51,138 nucleotides of DNA from Clostridiales bacterium (GTDB lineage Bacteria; Bacillota; Clostridia; Lachnospirales; Lachnospiraceae), in NCBI GenBank assembly GCA_022778745.1, contig JALFSR010000057.1, forward strand, positions 1-51,138. The letters run 5' to 3'. The notes below the pieces were generated by a model, which worked only from the letters and a program-made list of their open reading frames with translations, made no database searches and was not told where the DNA came from. Of the stretch, positions 1 to 6,771 are shown one piece after another. Made by a program: the position numbers and the translations under genes. The stretch's first letter is position 1. Each line of letters opens with the position of its first letter.

Positions 1-406
1 GCTGACGAATGAGAGAAGCATCAACAAGAAGAACATTTTTTTCTTTGGAAAACAAAGAAGGAGAAGGCAAAAATAGAGGAGAAAGGAGTTCCTGTAATAC
101 TTCATGTAGAAAAGGAATGGATTGAGAAAATTTTTTTCTCCATGCAGTATCGGAAATCTGGGAAATTTGGAGTCCTTGGGCAGCTGCAGCAAGCATACGA
201 AAGGAAAGACCAGAAACTGCATAAAGAAAAAACAGTTTTAATACATCCAAAGCAGAAGAAAATCCTCGTTTTCGCTGTAAGGCACCCGATTGTTTTGCAA
301 GGGATTCGAAATTGCCTGGAAGATGTGGAAAAATTTTTTGCATCCAAATTTGAGAAACCTCTTGTAAATTTATTTGTGTCCTGGTAAAATAAGTTTGTAA
401 ATTCAT
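1..406 (-). CDS. IS4-like transposase, N-terminal part (runs off left edge)
   Basis: Reading the minus strand from 406 to base 1 gives one uninterrupted frame of about 135 codons with no stop, so the gene continues beyond the window. The product starts MNLQTYFTRTQINLQ and reaches LLVDASLIRQ, which resembles the segment around the first catalytic Asp of IS4-type DDE transposases. The middle (LKLFFLYAVSGLSFRMLAAA) also suits that family. ATG 406 is preferred over ATG 409 because the AGAGG at 413-417 then sits 6 bases upstream. The small ORFs on both strands inside this interval are shadows. A 17-base inverted repeat brackets the ribosome site and start codon. Family assignment is by recall of IS4 proteins, and ISL3 or another DDE family is possible. 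Confidence 0.7.
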   Translation of the reverse strand, partial: MNLQTYFTRTQINLQEVSQIWMQKIFPHLPGNFESLAKQSGALQRKRGFSSALDVLKLFFLYAVSGLSFRMLAAAAQGLQISQISDTAWRKKFSQSIPFLHEVLQELLSPLFLPSPSLFSKEKNVLLVDASLIRQ

Positions 407-453
407 CATAATCCTCTTTTCTTTTAATAGATTTTGCAAACTTATTTTACCAG
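381..453. repeat. Perfect 17-base inverted repeat around the transposase start
   Basis: CTGGTAAAATAAGTTTG at 381-397 is exactly complementary to 437-453, with a 39-base loop. In the transposase mRNA the SD and both candidate ATGs lie in the loop. Such stem-loops at the end of an insertion sequence can block translation from read-through transcripts. The right arm may also mark the terminal repeat of the element. Confidence 0.75.
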
Positions 454-656
454 AAAAGAAGGAACTGCCAGTCCTGTTTGACAAAGGTTTTGATGACAGG
501 GAGTTTATCAACCTTAAATTTCTGATATTTAGGGGAGTGGGAATCATCAAAAGCCCACTGCTTGAGGGGGATGTATCTGCAAATAAAATTGATCAACCAG
601 CAATTTTGGTGATAAAGGTCTTGAATTGTCTGGAGTAAATAAAGTATAATGTCCAT
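447..656 (-). pseudogene. Interrupted transposase-like gene, N-terminal fragment
   Basis: This 69-codon frame starts at ATG 656, 9 bases after GGAG at 666-669. It encodes MDIILYLLQTIQDLYHQNCW and ends WQFLLFW-stop. The TAA stop (447-449) lies inside the outer arm of the IS4-like inverted repeat, so the frame seems to have been cut where that element inserted. The composition (many Trp, Lys and Tyr, KFKVDKLPVIKT) recalls N-terminal regions of transposases common in Lachnospiraceae, but no catalytic motif is left to prove this. The longer frame starting at 809 has no ribosome site. Confidence 0.4.
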
Positions 657-830
657 GAGCATTGTCTCCTTTATGATAATGGTGTTTGTGCTGAACTCAT
701 TATACCTCAAAAAGGGGGGACAATGCTCTTTTTCTTGCAGATTTGCCTTAAAATCAAAGTTTATATAAGATTTTGGAACAAAAAAATAGGTATTTTTTGA
801 CACTACCAAGAAAGTATGGAGAGAAACAAT

Positions 831-1235
831 ATGAACAAATTAAAAAATGTCATAGCAGTTATATTTATTGTATTTCTGTTTATTAGTACCAATGCATTTG
901 CAGGAAGATCAACTGTGCATCTTGAAGATCAGCAGATATATAATTGTATTTTCTTGCCAAGAAGTGGAAATTACTCGTATGCTACAGCTAGATGTTATAG
1001 CGTATATCCTCCAAATGGAGAATTAGATACATATACTAAGATACAAACTCGAATTATTGATCCATCTACTAGTTTTTCAATATCCGATCTTGTAGTATTA
1101 TGTGAAACAGATTCTGCTCCTTCCAATATACAAATTTACCAAGGATACTTGAGTCTTAGGGAAGTTGTAATCGGATTTAGAGGAAATAATCCTAAATATG
1201 AGGCATATGCAGACGTATACTATAATGGTAATTAG
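831..1235 (+). CDS. Small secreted protein, unknown function
   Basis: A 134-residue protein with a clear Sec signal peptide: MNKLKN, then a hydrophobic stretch, then NAFAG (probable cleavage after AFA). The mature part is about 110 residues, rich in Tyr, Ser and Asn, with three Cys and no recognised domain. ATG 831 is chosen over ATG 816 because GGAGAGA at 818-824 is correctly spaced for 831 and the signal peptide then starts at residue 1. It lies just downstream of insertion-sequence remnants and 83 bases before an ABC transporter operon on the same strand. It could be a substrate or partner of that transporter, but nothing in the sequence proves it. Confidence 0.65.
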   Translation: MNKLKNVIAVIFIVFLFISTNAFAGRSTVHLEDQQIYNCIFLPRSGNYSYATARCYSVYPPNGELDTYTKIQTRIIDPSTSFSISDLVVLCETDSAPSNIQIYQGYLSLREVVIGFRGNNPKYEAYADVYYNGN

Positions 1236-1318
1236 ACTCTACAAATAAAATAATAATAAGTGCAGATAAATATTTATATAAAGGTATTTACAGGTATCTT
1301 TACGAAAGGAATAGGAGT

Positions 1319-2149
1319 ATGCTTTTTGAGTCAATCCGTTCGCAGATGAACATTATATTTCGAAGGAAAACGGCGATGATTACATTTTATATTATGATTA
1401 TATTTGTGATTTGCAATTATATTTTTAATGTCTTAACGTATAATGGATATGATATTTTAGAAATGTATGAGCCTGTAAAGTTATTGCTGCTTAGTGATGA
1501 AAATGTGAATAGTCCATTTGGATTTTATTTTATGCAGATTTATCCGTTTATAGTAGTGTTGCCGGCGGGATTTTCTTTGTCAGTAGATAAGCAGTCAAAT
1601 ACGATGCTATTTCTTTGTTCCAGAGTTGGTAACAGAAATTATTTTATTGGAAAGATTATTGCTGCATTTTTTGCGGCACTAATTATTTTTTTTATTCCTC
1701 TTTCATTGGAAGTAATATTGAATTATTTTTCTTTTCCTAAAGAGGCAATGGGGAATTTATATAATTTGGGCGTGTACTCGCAAAATTATATTGATATAGT
1801 AAAAAGCTATCCATTTTCTCAAATTTATGTTACTCATCCATATATTTATGTAATTGGATGGAGTATTCTATTTGGGGTAGCAGCGGGTATGTTAAATGTG
1901 ATCACTATTGCAGTATCTACATTTCGGATTCCTTATAAAGTATTATTATTTTTACCAGTTTATTTTATATTAAATGCAATGTATTGGATAGGAGATTATT
2001 TTGGTCGACCAATCAGTCATTTTTTCTTTTTGCGTATGTTTGTACCAAATCAACCAGGATATCTTATTTTTTATGGTGTGATTTTTATACTATTTTTATT
2101 GTCTATTGTCGTTATTATAAAGAAAGGGAAAAAAGACTATTTAGGATAA
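1319..2149 (+). CDS. ABC-2-type membrane protein (permease), module 1
   Basis: A 276-residue polytopic membrane protein with about six hydrophobic segments: residues 20-38, about 75-90, 110-130, 180-205, 210-225 and 250-270. It has a short basic C-terminus (KKGKKD). No conserved catalytic motif is present. The layout and position before another membrane protein and an ATPase fit one permease subunit of an ABC-2-type exporter. AGGAG lies directly before the ATG. It is first of four genes in the same direction. The second ABC module at 31073-33408 has the same order and similar sizes. The substrate is unknown. Confidence 0.7.
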   Translation: MLFESIRSQMNIIFRRKTAMITFYIMIIFVICNYIFNVLTYNGYDILEMYEPVKLLLLSDENVNSPFGFYFMQIYPFIVVLPAGFSLSVDKQSNTMLFLCSRVGNRNYFIGKIIAAFFAALIIFFIPLSLEVILNYFSFPKEAMGNLYNLGVYSQNYIDIVKSYPFSQIYVTHPYIYVIGWSILFGVAAGMLNVITIAVSTFRIPYKVLLFLPVYFILNAMYWIGDYFGRPISHFFFLRMFVPNQPGYLIFYGVIFILFLLSIVVIIKKGKKDYLG

Positions 2150-2255
2150 CGGGTGAGAATCTTTGATCATTTGATTTCTGTTAAAGATATTAAAAAGTTC
2201 AATAATGAAATTGTTGGGATGAAAGATAATAAATATAAGCGGAGGAAATAAATGC

Positions 2256-3068
2256 GTGAAGGATTATATCAAATGTATTATGATGGCAGGAGTGTGGGGG
2301 ATTTTTCAATCAATATATTATTTGGGTGAAAATGATGCAGTAGTATTGTCTAACATTATATTAGATTGTAGTATTTCGTCCCAAGGATTTTTACCGGTAT
2401 ATTTGATTGAGGCAACACGAAAAATGATGCCGCTTTTTGTTTTCCAAATATTATTTGGCACAAAAGTTTATCGTAATTTTTGTGTTGCAAGTGTTTATTA
2501 TTTTTCAAGATGCTTAAAAAGAGTTCAGTGGTTTGTTAAGGAAGCAATGAAACTATTAGGTTTATCTGTTTTATATAATGTTTTGATACCTATAATAGTC
2601 ATAGGGATTACCTCATTGCACCATTCAATTGAATGGAATAGAGAAGGAATCATTTTATTTTTCTATTTCGTATTCATTCAATCGTTGTGGCTGTTTTTTA
2701 CAACATTAATGATGAATCTAATTGCTATAAAAGTTGGAAGTCAAAATGCATTCTTAGTGATGTCAATGGTACAATTAGCATTAATCACGATGCTTTTTTT
2801 ATGGGAAAAGGTATTGCCGCTAGAAGATTCAGATCAAATTGCTCGCAATGCTTTTTTATTAAAGTGCAATTTAATTTCGCATTTATTTTTGAACTGGCAT
2901 AGCAGCAGATATGAAGCGGTTAATCGAATGATTTGTCATTTTGAATTTTCGTTTGATTTGAATTTATCAGTTATTGCGTTTGCTGTTTTAAGTGGCTTAG
3001 TTTTTGCTATTGGATGTTTTATAATAAAGCGGCATGATTTACTTATTTCTAATGCAGAAATAGAATGA
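2256..3068 (+). CDS. ABC-2-type membrane protein (permease), module 1, second subunit
   Basis: A 270-residue integral membrane protein with about six hydrophobic helices and no soluble domain. The start is GTG 2256, 10 bases after GGAGG (2241-2245). The nearby ATG 2252 is in another frame and stops after 24 codons. Residues 1-60 contain one hydrophobic stretch, and a short basic loop (RCLKRVQ) precedes the next helices. It sits between the first permease and the ATPase, so a heteromeric ABC exporter of two permeases and an ATPase dimer is the natural reading. The substrate cannot be inferred. Confidence 0.65.
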   Translation: MKDYIKCIMMAGVWGIFQSIYYLGENDAVVLSNIILDCSISSQGFLPVYLIEATRKMMPLFVFQILFGTKVYRNFCVASVYYFSRCLKRVQWFVKEAMKLLGLSVLYNVLIPIIVIGITSLHHSIEWNREGIILFFYFVFIQSLWLFFTTLMMNLIAIKVGSQNAFLVMSMVQLALITMLFLWEKVLPLEDSDQIARNAFLLKCNLISHLFLNWHSSRYEAVNRMICHFEFSFDLNLSVIAFAVLSGLVFAIGCFIIKRHDLLISNAEIE

Positions 3069-3107
3069 TAATAGGTCATTATAGTTACGAATAAATGGGA
3101 GGATATA

Positions 3108-3752
3108 ATGGAATTAATAGCCGATCATATATCAAAAAGAATAAAAAATAAACTAATTTTATCAGATATTAATCTACAGTTGATATCAGGAAATATTTAT
3201 GGATTTGTCGGAAGAAATGGTTCGGGAAAGACAATGTTATTTCGTGCACTTTCGGGTTTAATGAAAGTTGATTCAGGTAAGATTCGTTTGGATGGAAAAA
3301 GATTACGAAAGGATATGGACATTCTTCCAAATTTAGGAATTGTTTTGGAAAATGCAGGGCTTTATCCTGAATTTACAGGCTTTGATAATTTAGAGATATT
3401 TGCCAAAATTAATAAAAAAATCGGAAAAAACGAGATTAAGGAAGCAATTCGCAGAGTTGGTTTAGACCCAGAAGATAAGCGGTCTTATAGAAAGTATTCT
3501 CTTGGAATGAAACAGCGTATTGTATTAGCACAGGCAATTATGGAACATCCCGATATTCTTATGTTAGATGAGCCAACAAATGCTTTGGATGAGGACGGAG
3601 TAAATGAGATTCGTCAGGTAATATTAGAGGAAAAGGAGAGAGGAGCCTTAATATTAGTTGCAAGTCATAACAAGGAAGATATCCGAATACTCGCTGATCA
3701 AGTATTTTACATGGAACAAGGTAAATTAATTAATAAGGAGGAATTCATGTGA
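3108..3752 (+). CDS. ABC transporter ATP-binding protein, module 1
   Basis: A 214-residue ATPase subunit. Walker A is GRNGSGKT at residues 35-42, the signature is SLGMKQR at about 131-137, Walker B is ILMLDEPTNALD at about 150-161, and the switch His is in VASHNKED near 186. The SLGMK signature and short length are typical of ATPases of ABC-2 exporters (CcmA/bacitracin or lantibiotic-immunity type), not importers. The product is clearly paralogous to the ATPase at 32761-33408: both share GRNGSGKTM, IGK..IKEAIR.VGLDP and DQVFYM. It overlaps the next gene by four bases (GTGA). Confidence 0.9.
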   Translation: MELIADHISKRIKNKLILSDINLQLISGNIYGFVGRNGSGKTMLFRALSGLMKVDSGKIRLDGKRLRKDMDILPNLGIVLENAGLYPEFTGFDNLEIFAKINKKIGKNEIKEAIRRVGLDPEDKRSYRKYSLGMKQRIVLAQAIMEHPDILMLDEPTNALDEDGVNEIRQVILEEKERGALILVASHNKEDIRILADQVFYMEQGKLINKEEFM

Positions 3753-4423
3753 AAATAAGAGTGATAAGGAGGATAGTGACTGTAATTATTATTGTCGGAA
3801 TTTGTTTCTGGGGGATTAGCCAAAAGCAAACATATACAAATCTTTTATCAGAACCGAATGCATTAAATAAATTTCAAGTAGCAGAATTTCCAGAATCGCT
3901 GATGCAGAGTGCCTCAGATCAGTTTTTGCACATTCTTCCGCAATCTTCTATTATTATTCGTGCAATTGCCGTTGGAGAAAAGGATTATTTATTTCACACA
4001 AATCAACAGACTGTATTCGTGCAGCAAGTATATCAAGGAGAGGGAATCCAGTCAGGGGAAAAAATTCATGTTGCTTTGAGAACAGGGTTTTCTTTTAGAG
4101 ATAGTTTTGATGGAAAATTGGCAGAACTAAGTTTTGTGAATGAGATGGAAGAGGGAAAAGAATATCTGATTTTTTTAGATAAAAAGATAGATGTATTAAG
4201 AAAGAACGATCAATATGATGTATATTATGTTGCTGATTCTCTTATCGCCCCAATTTTTGGATATGAGAATAGGGAAAATGTAGTAGTAGATGTTTCTGGA
4301 AATATTTCCACATATGTACCATATAGTTTAGTAAGTGGAAATGAGTTTTTTGCTGCAACGCAAAGTGCGTTAGATGAATTTATGAATATAAAAAGACAAC
4401 TTTTGGAACGATATCCAAGATAA
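3749..4423 (+). CDS. Membrane-anchored extracytoplasmic protein, unknown function
   Basis: A 224-residue protein with an uncleaved-looking N-terminal hydrophobic helix (residues 9-25, RRIVTVIIIVGICFWGI) and a long soluble remainder likely outside the membrane. The start is GTG 3749, with AAGGAGG at 3735-3741, overlapping the ATPase stop codon by four bases, which indicates translational coupling. No known domain is recognised. The middle contains alternating strands (VFVQQVYQGEGIQSGEKIHVAL), suggestive of a beta-rich fold. As last gene of ABC module 1 it may be an accessory protein, for example for immunity or substrate handling. That is inference from position. Confidence 0.6.
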   Translation: MKIRVIRRIVTVIIIVGICFWGISQKQTYTNLLSEPNALNKFQVAEFPESLMQSASDQFLHILPQSSIIIRAIAVGEKDYLFHTNQQTVFVQQVYQGEGIQSGEKIHVALRTGFSFRDSFDGKLAELSFVNEMEEGKEYLIFLDKKIDVLRKNDQYDVYYVADSLIAPIFGYENRENVVVDVSGNISTYVPYSLVSGNEFFAATQSALDEFMNIKRQLLERYPR

Positions 4424-4481
4424 TGTGTTTTTAGCAAAACCTACACTATATGGTACGAAAATGGAATTATGGAAAAAGTGT

Positions 4482-5309
4482 TCACTTTCGTCCTAATTGC
4501 CAGAATGCAACGGCACTGGCAGCGGCTACATTTAGGGAGTCTACGCCGTGGGACATAGGAATTCGTACTGTATAGTCGCAGTCTGCAATGGTGGAGGCGG
4601 CTAATCCTTCGCCTTCTGTACCTAGTATGACTGCAAGTTTTTCTTTGGACATAAGTTTGGGATCATCAATACTGACAGAATCATCTCGTAATGCCATAGC
4701 GGCGGTTTTAAATCCTAGTTTCTTTAAGATATCCATGCCTGGCTGTGGCCATTCTTCGGCTTCTCTTCCGAGAAATGTCCATGGAATTTGAAAAACGGTT
4801 CCCATGCTGACTCGTATGGAACGTCTGTACAGTGGATTGCTGCTTGCGGGAGTAAGGAGGACGGCGTCCATATTTAAAGCTGCGGCGGATCGGAAAATGG
4901 CTCCAACGTTTGTAGGATTTACTACATTTTCTAAAATGGCAATGCGGCGTGCATGGGCACACACTTCTTCTACGGTTGGAAGAGGAGGACGATGCATGGC
5001 ACATAATGCACCGCGGGTAAGCTGGAAGCCAGTAAGCTTTGTAAGCACGTCAAATTCAGCAGTGTAAACAGGAATTTCACCGCAGCGTGCAATGATATGT
5101 TGTGCCTGACCTGTAATATGCTTTTTCTCCAGAAGAAGTGATACAGGCACATATCCTGCATCAAGGGCACGTTCGATCACAAGAGGGCTTTCTGCAATAA
5201 AAAGCCCTTTTTCTGGTTCATGGCGATTGAGAAGCTGTCCTTCTGTAAGTCTGGCATAGACATCCAGCTCGTGGGCCGAAAAGTCTGTAATTTCAATTAT
5301 ATTTGGCAT
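4482..5309 (-). CDS. SpoU/TrmH-family RNA 2'-O-ribose methyltransferase
   Basis: A 275-residue protein that should transfer methyl from S-adenosylmethionine to a ribose 2'-OH in rRNA or tRNA. The C-terminal half carries the three knot motifs: NVVNPTNVGAIFRSA, ILGTEGEGL and IPMSHGVDSLNVAAASAV. The N-terminal 110 residues form the usual substrate-binding domain. ATG 5309 is chosen because AAGGAGAA lies at 5314-5321. The longer frame to 5330 would put that SD inside the gene. A TTGACT-17-TATAAT promoter lies at 5350-5378. It is transcribed alone, convergent with the ABC module. The exact RNA target cannot be read from sequence. Confidence 0.9.
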   Translation of the reverse strand: MPNIIEITDFSAHELDVYARLTEGQLLNRHEPEKGLFIAESPLVIERALDAGYVPVSLLLEKKHITGQAQHIIARCGEIPVYTAEFDVLTKLTGFQLTRGALCAMHRPPLPTVEEVCAHARRIAILENVVNPTNVGAIFRSAAALNMDAVLLTPASSNPLYRRSIRVSMGTVFQIPWTFLGREAEEWPQPGMDILKKLGFKTAAMALRDDSVSIDDPKLMSKEKLAVILGTEGEGLAASTIADCDYTVRIPMSHGVDSLNVAAASAVAFWQLGRK

Positions 5310-5349
5310 ATAGTTCTCCTTAATAAGCAAAGCGGATAGTTTTTCCTAT

Positions 5350-5378
5350 ATTATATTTAATTTTTTCAATTGAGTCAA
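5350..5378 (-). promoter_or_regulatory. Promoter of the SpoU-type gene
   Basis: Minus strand TTGACT (5373-5378), 17-base spacer, TATAAT (5350-5355). This is a near-consensus sigma-A promoter about 35 bases before the start codon. The 341-base gap 5310-5650 holds this promoter, the divergent hsp20 promoter with its operator, and a roughly 125-base hsp20 leader. Confidence 0.8.
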
Positions 5379-5482
5379 CAATTTGATGAGTTTCACAGTT
5401 TCAGTTTGATCGATACGATTCAGTATAGTAATTATAAGGTAAGTGGAAATGCGGTAAAACTTCACAGAAAGTTCACAAAAAA

Positions 5483-5509
5483 ATAGCACTCACCTCTTGA
5501 CATTGCTAA
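5483..5509 (+). promoter_or_regulatory. CIRCE-like HrcA operator before hsp20
   Basis: The sequence ATAGCACTC, nine bases, CATTGCTAA matches the CIRCE consensus TTAGCACTC-N9-GAGTGCTAA at 15 of 18 arm positions, with exactly the right spacing. It overlaps the -35 box of the hsp20 promoter, where a repressor would block RNA polymerase. HrcA control of a small heat-shock gene is inferred; no hrcA gene is in the window. Confidence 0.65.
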
Positions 5510-5525
5510 TAATAGGTGTTATATT
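5497..5525 (+). promoter_or_regulatory. hsp20 promoter
   Basis: TTGACA (5497-5502), 17-base spacer, TATATT (5520-5525). This near-consensus vegetative promoter leaves a leader of about 120 bases before the hsp20 start at 5651. Confidence 0.85.
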
Positions 5526-5650
5526 ACAACTAGAACAAAGGAAGAGATAAATAAAAGGCAAATAACCCGAATGAACTTCTCTGAATCCAAAGTTCTAAAG
5601 TAATGATTTAATTAGTAACGCTTTATTTCAGCGAAAAGGAGAGATGACTT

Positions 5651-6070
5651 ATGATGATGCCTAGTATTTTTGCAAGAGATTTGTTTGATAACTTTTTTGA
5701 ATATCCATTTACAAATTATAAAACAGATTATTTGATGAGTACCGATATTAAAGATACAGAGAATGGATATGAAATTACGATGAATATGCCTGGAGTTAAA
5801 AAAGAAGACGTAAAGGCAGAATTGAAAGATGGTTATCTGACGATTCAGGCTTCCACTGGTTCGAACAAAGAAGAAAAAGATAATAATGGACGTTATATTC
5901 GTCAGGAACGTTATGTCGGTACGAGCACAAGAAGTTTTTATGTTGGTGATAGCGTAAATCAGGAAGATATTAAAGCCAAATTTGAAAATGGTACGTTGAA
6001 GATGCTTGTGCCAAAGAAGACAGAACAGCCAGCAGTAGATAACAAAAAGTATATAGCGATTGAAGGATAA
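5651..6070 (+). CDS. Hsp20 / alpha-crystallin small heat-shock protein
   Basis: A 139-residue cytoplasmic ATP-independent chaperone that holds unfolding proteins. The alpha-crystallin domain spans about residues 35-130, including ENGYEITMNMPGVKKEDV, LKDGYLTIQA and FENGTLKMLVPKK. A C-terminal I-x-I motif (IAI) near residues 135-137, used for oligomer assembly, is present. The start is ATG 5651 with AAAAGGAGAG at 5634-5643. Two further in-frame ATGs follow at once. It has its own promoter with a CIRCE-like operator and a strong terminator at 6072-6112, so it is a monocistronic heat-shock gene. Confidence 0.95.
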   Translation: MMMPSIFARDLFDNFFEYPFTNYKTDYLMSTDIKDTENGYEITMNMPGVKKEDVKAELKDGYLTIQASTGSNKEEKDNNGRYIRQERYVGTSTRSFYVGDSVNQEDIKAKFENGTLKMLVPKKTEQPAVDNKKYIAIEG

Positions 6071-6071
6071 C

Positions 6072-6112
6072 AAAAAATGGTGCAGTCTTGTTGCAGGGCT
6101 GCACCATTTTTT
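6072..6112. terminator. Bidirectional terminator hsp20 / PsiE-family gene
   Basis: AAAAAATGGTGCAG (6072-6085) pairs perfectly with CTGCACCATTTTTT (6099-6112) around a 13-base loop. Flanking A and T tracts let it act on both convergent transcripts. Confidence 0.9.
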
Positions 6113-6118
6113 CTTGTC

Positions 6119-6535
6119 TTATAATTTATCATGTCTATATTCTGAAATATTTAATAATAAGTATTTGCGTGCAGCGAATAAAATGGCGATTGCTACTACA
6201 CCGATTAATGTCTGCCATGTCTGAAGATGTTCGACTACCATTTGACGGGCGATTGCAAACATCAGCACTTCTAACACAGTATCCGCCGTATGTTCACATA
6301 ACATTTTCACAAACTCTAGTCCAACAACAAGTCCGAGTGCATTTGCAAGGAATGTTGTAAAACTGGACATATCGAGTGAAAAGAATGATAGATGAAATAT
6401 TTCTGTGACAAGCGGGATAATCTGACTTCCGATCGCAACAAGGATAATCAGAGAAATGATAATCTCAAGATAACGCATGAGATTATATAACATATCATTA
6501 ATCGACTTTCGTATTTTGTGATTATTTGTCTGCAT
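6119..6535 (-). CDS. psiE: PsiE-family membrane protein
   Basis: A 138-residue integral membrane protein of the phosphate-starvation-inducible E family, whose biochemical role is unknown. Four hydrophobic segments are visible at about residues 22-45, 58-75, 82-100 and 108-125. The family hallmark is GLEFVKMLCEHTADTVLEVL followed by MFAIARQMVVEH. The length matches E. coli PsiE (136). The start is ATG 6535 with AAAGGGGAA upstream. It is convergent with hsp20 and divergent from the hydrogenase. No Pho box was recognised, so phosphate control should not be assumed. Confidence 0.8.
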   Translation of the reverse strand: MQTNNHKIRKSINDMLYNLMRYLEIIISLIILVAIGSQIIPLVTEIFHLSFFSLDMSSFTTFLANALGLVVGLEFVKMLCEHTADTVLEVLMFAIARQMVVEHLQTWQTLIGVVAIAILFAARKYLLLNISEYRHDKL

Positions 6536-6675
6536 AGAATGTTCCCCTTTCTATTGTACTTTCCCCATGATAATAGTAGTTTACCATGTTATAGAAAGAA
6601 AGTCGATTAAATTTTGACTTAATCGGGAAAGCTGCAAATATTTTCAGGAATATTTGCAAATTTCTTAGAATTATA

Positions 6676-6704
6676 TTGAAAAGATGGATTATTTGTTATA
6701 TAAT
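6676..6704 (+). promoter_or_regulatory. Hydrogenase promoter
   Basis: TTGAAA (6676-6681), 17-base spacer, TATAAT (6699-6704). The -10 box lies in the centre of a Rex-like palindrome. Confidence 0.85.
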
Positions 6705-6752
6705 TAACAAGTAAAAATATTTGTTAATAAGTCTTTATATAGTCATTAACAA
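6693..6752 (+). promoter_or_regulatory. Rex-like (NADH-sensing) operator cluster
   Basis: TTGTTATATAATTAACAA at 6693-6710 matches the Firmicute Rex consensus TTGTTAA-N4-TTAACAA at all but one defined position. It covers the -10 box. Two further half-sites, TTGTTAAT at 6721-6728 and ATTAACAA at 6745-6752, form a second, wider palindrome just before the SD. Rex bound here at low NADH would block the promoter. The regulator gene is not in the window. Confidence 0.75.
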
Positions 6753-6771
6753 AATCTAGGAGGAGAAACGA

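Noticed and set aside
102-387. Two short overlapping ORFs on opposite strands at the left edge
   Set aside because: Both are out-of-frame shadows of the partial transposase that reads through without a stop from 406 to 1.
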